Source: Stomoxys calcitrans (taxonomy: Eukaryota; Arthropoda; Insecta; Diptera; Muscidae). Taken from it: a DNA stretch of 64,000 nucleotides. A model generated the notes under the pieces. The model was given only the letters and a program-made list of their open reading frames with translations. It ran no database searches and was not told the origin of the DNA. Every line of letters starts with the position of its first letter. The stretch's first letter is position 1. Made by a program: the position numbers and the translations under genes. This document shows, piece by piece, positions 10,318 through 22,670 of the stretch. Location of the stretch: assembly GCF_963082655.1 (NCBI RefSeq), contig NC_081553.1:124764578-124828577 (forward strand). Reading direction: 5' to 3'.

Positions 10318-12735
10318 ATAGGTTAGGTTAGGTAAAAAGTAACCAGTAGTCGGCTTCTTGTGAGCTCTTAAAACTAAAAAGTAACCTCGAAAAGAACCTT
10401 TTAAGCTAGGAATTCCATGCTACTTACAAAATCCCTAATTGTTTTGCATACCACTCCTCCACCTAAGTACTGCTGTCTGTTAGCTGAGAAAGCCGGGCAA
10501 TGACATAGGAAATGCTCCAACGTCTCATCATTTTCCCCACATGCCCTACACCTGCTATAACTTGTCGCACCGATTTTACATAAGTGAGCTCGAAGTCCTA
10601 TGTTCCCTGTTATGACAACAAAAGCTAAACTGACCTCCTTCTTACTTACTTTCAGTAACAGCCTCGTCCTCTCACGATTCGGATCACCCCACAGGATTTT
10701 CGCCGTCCTACCGACTGCTTCGCTGTTCCACATGCGTGTTTGTTGCCCACGCCCTTAACTTGGACTGCGTCGACCCGAAAGGCTTCGGGTTAACCAAGTT
10801 TATTGACGTTATCGCCCGGATCTCGGCCTGCACGACCGTATTACGGTCAGGCTGTCTAAAACAGATCTCAGACCTTGGGTTCTCAATGTAGATCCCCAGG
10901 CTCACTGTATTCTCTAGCTTTGATCCATCGCTGTAACATGATCTTCCAAACAGCAATACAAGGGTTCCGTCAATCCAAGACTGTGCCGCTGGCAGCAGTG
11001 CCCTGCACTCGACCTCAATGTTCATCTCAGGTATCCAATCGGAAACCTCTACCCTTCTTTCAAGGCTTCCTATCGTCGCCTCGATTATACCGCGATTGTA
11101 TGAGCTCCTTCCATTCTCCATCCATTTTTCCAACGCCTTAAGTCTCATAGCCCCAGTGGCAGCTTGTATTGATTCTGTTTGTCAATGCTTTGGATATCTG
11201 GAATAGGCTCCATTGCCCTAGTGAACCCGTTCTATGGTTTCACTTTTTCTCCATAGCAGTCCACCAAAATACTGAGTTCTACTGGTCTAATCACGCTTCT
11301 GTAGATCCAGTGAACTATCCTCGGATTCAGGCTCGATTTCGAGCCTACTGCCCGTATGCATAGTGCCCAACATCTGTGAGCCTTCTTAGAACGCTCCTGA
11401 ATGTGACACTTCCAATCGAGTTTCCTATCCAAGATCACTCCTAAATATTTGACCTAGTCAGATATCGATATCGTTTTACCAGGGAAACGTGGTGCGCAAA
11501 ATTAGCCCACTTTAGTCTTCCTCGTGAATAGGCATATTCTCTGGGTTAACATTGAGACCCCTGGGTCTAGCCCAGTCATATGCCATATGCAAGATCCTTT
11601 CGGTCCTTCCGCATAGCTGGTTCGGATCCTTACCCCTAAGAAGTGTTATGACAATGTCTGCATAGCAGACGGGCTCAAATCCTTTCTCCCGTAATAGGTC
11701 ATTTATGGTAGTCACCCATGTCATGGGACCTGTAATTTTTCTCACCTTTTCCTAAGCATATGCTTTATCCAGTCTCTAAGAACGAGGTCCACCCAGTACT
11801 GGTCTAAGGATTGGACCAATGTGTCGGTCCGCATATTATTAAACGCCTTCTCGATGTCAATGCAAACCGTCAATGTGTACGTCTTGGCATATAAGGATTC
11901 TTCTATTTTATGCACAACCTCGTGTAGGGCACAATCCACCGACCTTCCCTTGACACAGGCATGCTGTTTGTATTTAAGCAGTTCGCTGGATGTCATACTC
12001 TTTATCATGGTATCCACAATCCGTTCCATGGTTTTGAGTAGAAAGGACGTAAGGCTTGTAGGTCTGTAGGCCTTTTGTGGCACATAAATTGCCTTGCCGC
12101 GCTTGGGTATAAACACCACCCTTGCCTCCTGTCAGGCTTTCGGAGTATATGTAAGTCCTAGGCACGCTGTGAAAATAGTGACCAGATGAGGCGCTAGATA
12201 GTCGGCTTTCTTTTGTAGTAACGCCGGAAATATTCCATCAGGTCCGGGTGACTTAAATGGTTTGAAGCTCCTCAAGGCTTCCTTACCAGAAAATCCGTTA
12301 TAATAAGCCTTCGATCAACCTCATTATTCCAAGATTCCGGTGTCTCCGTAAGTCCCGTCGTATCCTGTGGAAAATCCTCCGTTGTTTCTGCTCTCACTCC
12401 CATTTCGTCTTTTAACATTTCAGTTTGGACATGGGTTTTTGAGAGAAACTTCTTCATCTCGGCGGCGCATTAACGCCATCGACCTTGTCGCAGGATAGCT
12501 TCCAGGACGCACGTTTTGCAGCACTGGTAGTCTTATTGTTTTCCTTGAGCAGTGTGTAATACACATACTTATATATTTCGGTTTTTTTACGACGTGCTAT
12601 GTTAGAAAGTCTACGGATCTCTTTCCCAATGTTGCGAACCTCCCCAGTCCTCCAGGGTTTTTCTTGGGCTGATATCCTTTCCCGAAGCGGAAAACTATCT
12701 TCGAAGAACTCCACAAGTGCAGTCGTCATCCTGTT
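10318..12735 (-). mobile_element. LINE-R: non-LTR retrotransposon with RT and RNase H, decayed
   Basis: This is a near-continuous minus-strand pol region broken by frameshifts and stops. In order from the right: a helical linker (12454-12729); RT fingers with PQKAYRPTSLTSFLLKT (about 12.05 kb); palm motif A with CIDIEKAFNNM (about 11.85 kb); a decayed catalytic block CYADIVITL where YADD is expected (about 11.65 kb); RNase H with YSDGSKLE (about 10.92 kb); and a Cys-His knuckle CRACGENDETLEHFLCHC (about 10.5 kb). The 3' tail at 10318-10335 is CCTAA-like on the element strand. The presence of RNase H fits the I/LOA group of LINEs. The catalytic YADD is damaged, so the element is inactive. Confidence 0.88.
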
Positions 12736-12991
12736 GAGAAATTACAATAAGTGAAGTTTTTATTTGGTTAAAGAAGGTCAGAGCCAACAATAATTTATGT
12801 TTACTATGCATTTATAAATCCATAAAAGGCTATTAAAGGTTTGTGAATGTTTTTGGTCCAAATAAAATGTCCGTAACTTTTTGTGAATATGTCTGGAAGT
12901 CTTAAGTGGAATTTTTGGACTTCTTGCCGACCCTTGAACATATTTGAAAACAATATTATTGTTCCTTTTACTTGCATTTTTTTACAATTTT
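12736..12991. other. no gene recognised
   Basis: This spacer between the 5' end of the LINE-R copy and a DINE has no supported feature. Confidence 0.4.
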
Positions 12992-13367
12992 AATACCCAC
13001 AGACCATATGATGTTGGGTATAAAAACCAATATTTGTGCCAAGTATGATCCAAATTGGTCTATATACTGATATAGCCCCCATATAAACCGATCCCCTGAT
13101 TTGACTTCTTGAACCCCTAGATACCTCAATTTTTAGCTGATTTGGCTAAAAATGGGTGTAGAGACTTTTGTTCCGAATACTGCCCCAAAAGTTTCATAAA
13201 AATATATAGGCCACTTAAAACCGATACCCCGATATGACGTTTTGAGACTATACCAGTATAAATCAATACCCGCATACAAACTGAGTCAACAAGCGAACCT
13301 TTTTAGCAGAATCCATTGTGGTGGGTACCCAAGATACGGCCCGGACGAACTTTGCACTCTTTTACTT
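12992..13367 (+). repeat. short DINE variant (head AATACCCACAGACC)
   Basis: It starts TTTTAATACCCACAGACCAT with a palindromic GGGTATAAAAA partner. It carries two units and ends GTGGTGGGTACCCAAGATACG, then GGCCCGGACGAACTTTGCAC and CTTTTACTTT. It abuts the next DINE-A directly, giving a head-to-tail pair. Confidence 0.75.
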
Positions 13368-14693
13368 TTTATACCCTCCACCATAAGATGGGGGGTATAC
13401 TAATTTCGTCATTCTGTTTGTAACTACTCGAAATATTCGTCTGAGACCCCATAAAGTATATATATTCTTGATCGTCGCGACATTTTATGTCGATCTAGCC
13501 ATGTCCGTCCGTCCGTCCATCTGTCTGTCGAAAGCACGCTAACTTCCGAAGGAGTAAAGCTAGCCGCTTGAAATTTTGCACAAATACTTCTTATTAGTGT
13601 AGGTCGCTTGGTATTGTAAATGGGCCATATCGGTCCATGTTTTGATATAGCTGCCATATAAACCGATCTAGGGTCTTGACTTCTTGAGCCTCTAGAGTGC
13701 GCAATTCTTATCCGATTGAAATGAAATTTAGCACAACGTGTTTTGTTATTATATCCAACAACTGTGCCAAGTATGGTTCAAATCGGTCCATAACCTGATA
13801 TAGCTGCCATATAAACCGATCTTGGGTCTTCACTTCTTGAGCCTCTAGAGGGCGCAATTCTTATCCGATTGGAGTGGAATTTCGTACGGCGTGTTTTGTT
13901 TTGATACCCAACAACTGTGCCAAGTATGGTTTAAATCGGTTCATAACCTGATATAGCTGCCATATAAACCGATCTTGGGTCTTGACTTCTTGAGCCTCTA
14001 GAGGGCACAATTCTTATCCGATTTGAATGAGTTTTTGCACGAAGTATTTCGTCATGATATCCAACAACTGTGCCAAGTACGGTTCAAATCGGTCCATAAC
14101 CTGATATAGCTGTCGTTGCACAGATCTGGGGATTTGACTTCTTGAGCTTCTAGAGGGCGCAATTCCTATCCGATTTGGCTGAAATTTTGCATGACGTATT
14201 TTATTTTTACTTTCAACAACTGTGTCAAATAAGGTTCAAATCGGTTCATAACCTGATATAGCTGCCATATAAACCGATCTGGGATCTTGACTTCTTGACC
14301 CCTAGAGGTCGCAATTATTATCCGATATGCCTGAAATTTTGTACGACGGATCCTCTCATGACCATCAACAAACGTGTTTATTATGTTCTGAATCGGTCTA
14401 TAGCCCGATACAGATCCCATATAAATCGTTCTCTCTATTTTACTTCGTGAGCCCCAATGGGCGCAATTCTTATTCGAATTGGCTGAAATTTCACACAGGT
14501 CTCCAACATATAATTTAATTGTGGTCCGAACCGGACCATATCTTGATATCGTTTTAATAGCAGAGCAACTCTTTTCTTATATCCTTTTTAGCCTAAGAAG
14601 AGATGCCCGGAAAAGAACTCGACAAATGCGATCCATGGTGGAGGGTACATAAGATTCGGCCCGGCCGAACTTAGCACGCTTTTACTTGTTTAA
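13368..14693 (+). repeat. DINE-A with five 153-bp units
   Basis: This is one of the best-preserved copies: head TATACCCTCCACCATAAGAT, intact core, five internal units with GATATAGCTG starting at 13644, 13797, 13950, 14103 and 14255, then the 3' block TTCGGCCCGGCCGAACTTAG and CTTTTACTTGTT. Spacing is 153, 153, 153 and 152 bp. Units share CTTGACTTCTTGAGCCTCTA. ORFs here follow the repeat period and are not genes. Confidence 0.93.
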
Positions 14694-14738
14694 TTTAATT
14701 ATGTCTCCAGAGATAGGAAAAAATACGCGCTCCAAGAT

Positions 14739-17010
14739 CAAGTACTTACTTTTACCTACTTTACTTTAATTGGCTATGACAGAACATTTGTCCCTTGATC
14801 TTCTGCGCACATTTTATTATCTCTGACATCAAGTTAGGAGGTGTCTCCTACCACTTGCCCTTTTCATCGGGCTTTTGATCGTACGGTTTGCGTGAACCAC
14901 CGTGTTTGTCTTCAAAAGACTTCTTTGCTGAAGCTTCTTCATCCATTCTGACAACATGACCTATCCAACGCAGCCGTTGTATTTTGATACGTGTAACTGT
15001 GCTATCGTTGTCATACAGCTCGTGGTTTATATATTTTACGAATAATCTTTCACTCAAATACTCCAAGCACTGCCTCATCAGTTTTCACATGTACCCATGC
15101 CTCAGAACCATATAACAGCCTTGCTTCGGCCTTGAGGTGGCCTTGTTTCTAAACTGCTTTCTTAATCCAAAGTAGCATCTGTTTGCCAGTATTATTCTTC
15201 ACTTTTGTTTCAAAACTGGTGTCATTCGTTTCGGTTACGGCGGTGCCAACGTAGACAAAGTTCCTGGTTATCTCAAAGCTGTGGGTCCCAATTTTCCCCA
15301 TTTTCTTTATCTGCTCGGTCGTACAAGGCGTTTTGGGAGTTGAAACCATCCATTTCGTTTTATCTTCATTTGCCGCCAGACCCATTTTCACTGATTCCCT
15401 TTTAAATATTTCAAAGGCTACAGTTTCTTTCTCTCGGTTATAGACCCATGATATCGATGTCGTCGGCATAGGAGAGTAGCAAGTTTGGTCTTGTGAGTAG
15501 TGTGCCATATCTATTCACACCTGCATCTCGTATGATCTTCTCCAGCAGGATATTAAAGAGATCACACGATAAGTTGTCTCCTTCGCTGAAATGGTTCGGA
15601 GAGATTCTTTCCTATTCTTACTGAGGAACGTGTATCAGCAAGTGTCACCCCCGCAGTGTCTTATTAGTTTTGCAGGGATACCAAACTCAAACATGTCATA
15701 AAATACCTTAGAACGTATGGGGCTATCGAAAGCTGGTTTGTAGTCAACGAAGAGATGGTAGGTGTTGCCTTGTCCTTCTCGGGTCTTTTCCAGGATTTGG
15801 CGCAATGTGAATGTTTGGTCTATGGTGGATTGATTTACCAGCTCTAAAGCCGCACTGAAAGGGCCCAATTATCTCATTGATTTTAGGTTGTAATCTTTCA
15901 CACAGTACGCTCGAGAGTATCTTGTATTCGATGTTGAGGAGATTTATTGCTCTGTCATTGGCACATTCCGCCTTGTCTCCTTTCTTGTGTACGGGACATA
16001 GTATGGTGAGGTTCCAATCATCGGGTATGCGATCTTCTATCCAGATTGCGCACATAACTGATGCATACGCCTTATCAGCGTGTCGCCTCCGGTCTTAAAT
16101 AGTTCAGCGGGCAACCCGTCGGTTCTTACTACCTTGTTATTTTTTAGTCGGGTCACTGCTACTTGACCTCAATCTGACTAGGGGGTAAACATTCTATACC
16201 ATCATCAGGGATTGGTTCCGCGGTATCCCCTTCACCGCCAACGTCGGTCACTAAGAGTTGGGTAAAATGTTCTTTCCATATCCTCAGCATGTTATCTGTG
16301 TCAGTTACCAGATTTCCTTCTGTGTCTCTGCAGGGGGATGTGCCTGCACCAAAGCCGTCGGTTTGATGTTTAATTCCTTGGTAGAATTTCCGGACTTCAT
16401 TCTGACTCCTGTACATCTCAATTCGCTCACACTCTTCCATCGTCTTTCCATTTTCTTCTTCTTTCTGCGGAATAGACGTTTCCCTCTCTCCTTCTCTCAC
16501 GATACCTCTCCATCGTCTGGCGTTGCTACTGATTGCAGTGTTGCTCTATATGCCGCATTCTTGGCTTCATTCATTGGTGGAGGCTTCCGGTACCCAAGTA
16601 CGGATTTCGCGGCATTTTCCATGGAGTGGGCAATTGTTTGCCACTGCGCTATTATATCATCGGAACAAGGAGTGCTTTCATCAAGCAGTTGGGTCAGTCG
16701 AGTGGAGTATACCTCTGCCATTTGTTGTGTTTGCAGCTTTTCAATGTCCAGCTTCCGTGCAGTCTCAGATGGTACTTTTACCGCCATGTTCAAACGGGTG
16801 CGAACCTTTGCTGCAACAAGGTCGTGATCCGAATCTATATTGCAGAAAATATCATTGGTCTGCTCATCTTTGTCTTCCATAGGGGCATGGGCACAAATAA
16901 GGCTGATGTTGAAGAATTTGGCTTTGATGCGGATTGTGGCTAGCCTCTCATATATCGGAGTAAAGCTGGAGACAAGTTTCGAACCATTTACGTCTTTACC
17001 ATTATTGTTT
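14739..17010 (-). mobile_element. LINE-X: endonuclease-RT non-LTR retrotransposon, decayed
   Basis: Reading leftward: the end of the endonuclease domain with SDHDLVAAKVR (about 16.83 kb); a long helical linker; RT fingers with IPDDWNLTILCPVHKKGD and CGFRAGKS (16.05-15.85 kb); palm A with HLFVDYKPAFDS (about 15.73 kb); the region around the catalytic Asp pair, rearranged (near 15.45 kb); FVYVGTAVTETN (about 15.25 kb); and the C-terminal helix block RLRWIGHVVRMDEEA (about 14.95 kb). The 3' end is marked by GGCTATGACAGAACATTTG, shared with two other copies, next to a TTACTTAC-type tail. Many frameshifts show it is dead. The 189-codon plus-strand ORF at 16258-16827 is the antisense shadow. I cannot place the clade with certainty. 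Confidence 0.87.
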
Positions 17011-18245
17011 TATGTGAATAAAATATAACATAGTCGGCTATGTCCTACTTTTGCATTTTACGGCTAATGGTTATAAGTACATCTCAGTCAATTATTAGTT
17101 TGTAACCATCTTTCTTGTGTATTGCTCTTGAAAAATCTATATCCCTTAACATTGTGCAGACTAGCAAAAGATTATAGCCATCCATTGTATCTTAAAAAAA
17201 TGTAATTTTATCCTTGGGATTCTAAATCTTTTGAATTTATGGCTCCCCATTGGATATTTTTGGAAGTGTTGCAGACGCTGTGATAAAATTAACATTAGCT
17301 CCATCCCAAAGTGTTGTGACTGACTATACAGGCATATAATTTAAATTAGCTGCACAAGCCTTACATACACCACTCACTTTTTGCACAGCGAGAAATTATT
17401 GCCATAATTGAAACGGTTTAGTGACCATGACCATTTTCATGCAGCAACTACCTTCCCTCTTTTCCCTCTATAAAAGCAAGCGATTTTTCAATGTAGATAA
17501 TGACTGGACGACGCGGGAGAAGCCAAATGCCTTGAAGGAATTTTTCCTTAGCAAATGTCTTTAGCCATTCACCAGAAATGAAAAGAAAATCAAAATAAGA
17601 CTGAATCCGTTGCCCGGCTGGCAGCTCCTATTTCAAGGCTTTCTTTTGTGGCATGGATTGCAATTAAAACCTTAAAAAAATAACAATGACGTAGTCCAGA
17701 AATAGGTTGCCTTCACTTACACGCTCGCCCGCAAACTCCTTTGGTGGGGAGGGGGAAAGACATTACTTTTATTTTTCTTTTTGCTGAGATGGACTGATTT
17801 TGGTTTTTTGGGGAGGAGGACCATTTGTTTTTTCGCGGTTATTAATGTGGCCAATTAAGCTGCCAAATGAACCATTAACGAACATTATTTAATTATGTTG
17901 TTTCATTTGTTATCTCTTTTCTATTTAATATGACCATATTATGGCAGATGAGACGGAAATGTGGTTTATAGAACATTAAATCTAGTCAGAGCTATGTATT
18001 AAGCAAAAAATAAAAAAAAAATTTAAATTTTCAACTTTATAAAGCTTTGTCATAAAATTTTGCGTAATAAACTGCTAATTATATTCTATGTTTTCTGCAA
18101 TTAGCAAAGTTAACTTGTCACTTTTTTCTGGAATCATTAACTCAGTGCCTTTAATCTTGGCAGTATACTCAGAGTGGGCAGTTGTTTTTTTTAACTTATG
18201 TTAATGTCCACACGCAATGAAGTACCCTTCCAATTATCTCAGCAT
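17011..18245. other. 1.2 kb without recognised gene or repeat
   Basis: AT-rich, apparently single-copy DNA within this window. No ORF above 60 codons and no DINE, LINE or inverted repeat was seen. It may hold regulatory DNA but nothing shows this directly. Confidence 0.45.
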
Positions 18246-18874
18246 TATATTAAATACTAGCTAGCCCAACTGGGAAGTGTTGGATGACCACAGCCTTGGA
18301 GAAAATACTGAAGTAGTGGTCCGTCGGCTAAACAGAGAAAAGGCGGATTGGGATAAATTTCGGCACAAATTCTGCACCAATATCCCTTCTAGACTAGAAA
18401 AGAAAGTGGAAACTATGGGGGATATAGACCCAGTGGTGAAGCGGATCACGAAGGCCCTGATTGACTCGCTTGTGTCATGATGCTTGTATCAGAATGTCAT
18501 ATAAACCTGTGGGATGGAGGGACACTAAGGTCATTTTCATTCCGAAAGCAGGAAAACCCTACCATACGAAGGCGAAAGATTTTCGTCCCATTACTCTGTC
18601 ATCCTTTATGCTGAAGATTCTTGAGAGGTTAATTGAAACATATCTTAGGGCAAAGATCCCTGGAGATGGCCTGCCGCTGCAGCAAAACCCATATAGTAAA
18701 GGCAAATCCACTGAAACAGCCCTTCACGACCTAGTCGGCTACATAGAGGGTTCTCTCGCTGTCAAGGAATATACAATGGCAGCATTTCTTGACATTGAAG
18801 GTGCTTTCAATAATGTAAAACCGAATTCAAACATGAAGTAGTTGGAGTTTCTAGGCATCAACTCAACTATAAAC
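18246..18874 (+). mobile_element. LINE-R2, 5' part (split by DINE-B)
   Basis: The plus-strand RT region covers part of the linker (LNREKADWDKF), RT fingers (VIFIPKAGKPYH, FRPITLSSFMLKILERLIE), the PYSKGKSTETALHDLV block and palm motif A (AAFLDIEGAFNNV). It breaks off at about 18874, where DINE-B begins. The next RT blocks resume at 20404. One nonsense codon (TAG at 18839-18841) lies just before the junction. Confidence 0.88.
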
Positions 18875-20403
18875 AAGTAAAAAGACGTTAAGTTCGGCCG
18901 GGCCGAACTTTGGATACCCACCACCTCGGGTATATATGTAAAACACCTTTCATCAAAATTCGGTGAAAATTTCATACCTTATGTCCCATATCAGTTATAT
19001 CAAAATATGTTCCGATTTGGACAAACTACTAATAAGTACAGTAGCTCTATCTAAAAATAAACCGATCTAAACCATATACCACACGGATGTCGAAAAGCCT
19101 AACATAAGTCACTGTATCAAATTTCAGTCAAATCGGATTATAAATGCGTGTTTTATGGGGCCAAGACTTTAAATCAAGATATCGGTCTACATGGCAGCTA
19201 TATCCAAATCTGGACCGATTTGGATCAAGTTGCATAAAAATGTCGAAGAGCCTAACACAAAACACAGTCCCACATTTCGGCGAAATCGGACAATAAATGC
19301 CTCTTTTATGGGTCCAAAACCTTAAATCTAGAGATCGGTGTATATGGCAGCTATATTCGAACCTGGACCGATCTGGGCAAAATTGAAGAAGGACGTCGAA
19401 GAGTCTAACTAAACTCACTGTCTCAAATTTCAGCGACATCGGACAATAAATGCGTCTTTTATGGCCCCAAAACCTAAAACCTAGATACCGGTCTATATGG
19501 CAGCTATATCCAAATCTGAACCGATCTATGCGATATTGCAGACGTAAGTCAAGGGGCTTAACTTAACTCACTGTCCCAAATTTCGGCGACATCGGACAAT
19601 AAATGAGCATTTTATGGGTCCAAAATCTTAAATCAAGAAATCGGTCTATATGCCGATCTGTGCGATATTGCAGCTATATCCAAATCTGAACCGATCTGGG
19701 CCAAATTGAAGAAAGATGTCGAAGGGCCTAACACAACTCACGGACCCAAATTTCAGCGGAATCGGGTAATAAATGTGGCTTTAATGGGCCTAACACAATA
19801 AATCGGAGGATCGGTCTATATGGCAGCTATATCCAAATCTTAACCGATCTGGGCCAAATGGAAGGATGTCGATGGGGCTAACACAATTCGCTATCCCAAA
19901 TTTCAGCGAAATCGGATAATAAATGTGGCTTAATGGGCCTTAGACCATAAATCGGAGGATCGGTCTATATGGCAGCCATATCCAAATCGGGACCGATCTG
20001 AGCCAAATTCACAAAGGATGTCGAAGGGCCTAATACAACTTACTGTCCCAAATTTCAGCAAAATCGGATAATAAATGTGGCTTTTATGGGCCTAAGACCC
20101 TAAATCGCAGCATCGGTCTATATGGGGGCTATATCAAAGTATAGTCCGATATAGCCCATCTTCGAACTTAACCTGCTTATGGACAAAAAAAGAATCTGTG
20201 CAAAATTTCAGCTCAATATCTCTATTTTTAAAGACTGTAGCGTGATTTCGACAGACAGACGGACGGACATGTCTAGATCGTCTTAGATTTTTACGCTGAT
20301 CAAGAATATATATACTTTATAGGGTCGGAAATGGATATTTCGATGTGTTGCACACGAAATAACAAAATAAATACACCCCATCCTTCGATGGTAGGTATAA
20401 AAA
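18875..20403 (-). repeat. DINE-B nested inside LINE-R2
   Basis: Reverse orientation: the 3' terminus (AAGTAAAAAGACGTTAAG, then TTCGGCCGGGCCGAACTT) is at 18875-18908, and the head (CCATCCTTCGATGGTAGGTA then TAAAAA) is at 20380-20403. The core with GACAGACAGACGGACGGAC and GATCAAGAATATATATAC sits near 20.25-20.32 kb. Units containing GGCAGCTATAT recur at 153-bp spacing (19195, 19348, 19501), then less regularly with a small insertion near 19.66 kb. LINE-R2 sequence flanks both sides. Confidence 0.93.
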
Positions 20404-22170
20404 GTTTATTAATAACTAACTTACTAAAAGATGGGAACTGTGGATCTAAAAAGATGGGTCAGCAAAAGAACACCTCGAGGGGGTATACTGTCTCCTTTAG
20501 ATTTAAATGTAGACATTAACAATATATGATTGTCTCTGAAAGAAAAAGGCGTAAAAGTGGTCGCGTATGCTGATGACGTGGCAATTGCGGTTAAGGGAAA
20601 GTTTCCCAGCACTCCAAGAGATATACTTCAGGAAGCTCTATGTGCAACAGCAAAGTGGTCTAGGTATAAATCCGTGCAAGACAGAAGTAGTTCTTTCAGC
20701 AGAAGATACAAGTTGCTAAAGTGGAACCTGTTTCCTTGGGTGGAAAGAGTGTTCCATTTACAGAAAGCGCAAAATACCTGGGTGTTTTGCTGGACACGAA
20801 ATTTAACTTCAAATCCAACATTTTGGTAAGAAAAGAAAGACCGCTCTTGCCGTATAAACCTGCAAGAGAGCCATTGGAAAAAAGTTGGGGATTTGGACCG
20901 CGTTGAGTATATACTGCAGTTGTAAGACCTGTAATGCTGTATGGTGTTGTGGTCTGGTGGACGGCGCTTGAAAAATCCACCTACTGCTCAATTCTTAACC
21001 GGATCCAAAGGCTTGTAAGTGCATTACAGCCGCACTGAGGATGACACCATCTGATGCACAGACTTTAATGCTACATCTTATGCCTCGTGACATTGTGGCT
21101 AGACAAATTGCAGCTACCACTGTCGTGAGGTTAATGGAGCTTTCTCGTTAGTCATGTGGCGGCTACGGACTCTTTGTTATCCTTGATACAATATCCTATG
21201 TCCCAGGCAGTGTGGATTACACCCTACCTGAGCCGCTTTTTGATAAAAATTACTGCACCACTATTCCTGATAGAATCGATTGGAACTAGAACATACCTGG
21301 TTACAGCAGCTACATAAACTACTATATGGATGGTTCCAAGCTAGTGGATCAGGTGGGCTTTGGGGTGTACTCTAAAGATCTAGAACTGGTCATTTCGAAG
21401 AGGTCACCCGATCAGCAGTGATCCTTGCAATTAAGGAAGTGGTGGAATGGCCAAGATATAAGGTCATAACGACGATTGGCATAAATATATTCTTAGACAG
21501 CCAGGCAGCCATTACATCCCTGGAGAACGTATTTCTGAACACAAAAACCTACCTCGACTGTCGCAGATCTCTCAACGAGATGGCTGAACAGTTCAAAATT
21601 CACCTAATCTGGGTGCCGGGCTACAGAGATATCTCAGGTGATTGTAAAGCGGATAAACTTGCGAGACTAGGAACTACCCTACACATTCCAGGGATACTGG
21701 AATCTGTGGGCATGCCTCTAGCGACAAGTAAGCTAAGGTTTCAGGACCAGGCCCGTAGGACAACGAATGATAGATGGTCACAAAGAGGGGGATGTAAGCA
21801 TTCCAAAACTATGTGGCCTAATCTAGACTTGAAGAGTTCTACTGTTTTACTGCCATTGGCTAGAATTGACGTCTCAGTCATTGTGTCCGTCATGGCAGGT
21901 CACTGTCTAATCGGAAAACATGTTGACAAACTGAAGGTTGCCAGCAACGACTTTTGCAGAAGCTGTGAGTACATCGAAGAAGAACAGACTATAAAACACC
22001 TTCAGTGTGTGTGTGTCCCGCATGAGCAGTTAAAGGGAGTTGCACTTTAGGTTCTCATTTCTTTCAGAACCTGTCTGATTTAGCGGATGTGAACATTCGC
22101 AAGTTGTTGGGCTTTTTAAAGCGATCTGAATGGTTCAACGGCAGGAACTAGAAGGCATCTTTCTTCTTCT
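20404..22170 (+). mobile_element. LINE-R2, 3' part with YADD, RNase H and knuckle
   Basis: This continues the element from 18874: VSKRTPRGGILSPLDLNV, the catalytic box VVAYADDVAIAVKG (intact YADD, about 20.57 kb), KYLGVLLDTKFNF, RNase H starting at YMDGSKLVDQVGFGVY (about 21.33 kb), FLDSQAAITSLE (about 21.49 kb), WVPGYRDISGDCKADKLARL, then a Cys-rich end CRSCEYIEEEQTIKHLQCVC (about 21.96-22.01 kb). The 210-codon ORF at 21418-22050 is its longest open part. Several frameshifts are present. Close relatives lie at 46.9-48.1 and 54.8-55.4 kb. Confidence 0.9.
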
Positions 22171-22204
22171 GTTACAGTGGTATCACAATGGACGAAAACG
22201 TCTA

Positions 22205-22670
22205 AGTGAGTCTAAATTGGCTAAAATTTTGTATGAAGTGATTTGTTGTGACTTCCAACAACTGGCTAAGTACGGTTCGAAGCGGTATATAACCTCATTA
22301 TGCTGCCATATAAACCGATCTTTGATCTTGCATTCGTAAGCCTCTAGAGGGCGCAATTATTATCCGATTTGCTAATATCTGCAAAACGGCTTCTTCCATG
22401 ACCTCAAACAGACGTGTTAAAAATGGTATGAATCGATCTATAGCTTAATACAGCTCCCATATGAACTGATCTCCCGATTATTCTTCTTGAGCCCCTTTAA
22501 GGCGCAATTCTTATCCAAATAAACTAAAATATTACCCAATGACTTCTACCATGGTCTTCAACATTCAGTTCATTTATGGTCCGAATCGAAATATAACTTG
22601 ATAAAGCTCCAATAACAATTCAACATTCATGGTTATTCTCTGCTTGCCTAAAAAGAGATACCGCGCAAAG
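22205..22670 (+). repeat. DINE-A, 5'-truncated and decayed
   Basis: Units are recognisable (ACTTCCAACAACTGGCTAAG, CTGCCATATAAACCGATCTT), ending at the pre-terminal block GCCTAAAAAGAGATACCGCG. The 3' palindrome is lost. Confidence 0.75.

Noticed and set aside
10318..10335. Telomere repeat (TTAGG)
   Set aside because: Only about three units, located at the 3' end of a LINE and not at a chromosome end. Treated as a LINE tail.
13644..14407. CRISPR-like regular array
   Set aside because: Units of 153 bp are contiguous diverged repeats with no short repeat/unique spacer alternation, and the genome is animal.
16258..16827. 189-codon plus-strand ORF
   Set aside because: It is antisense to the LINE-X endonuclease and linker region, whose minus-strand translation has recognisable motifs.
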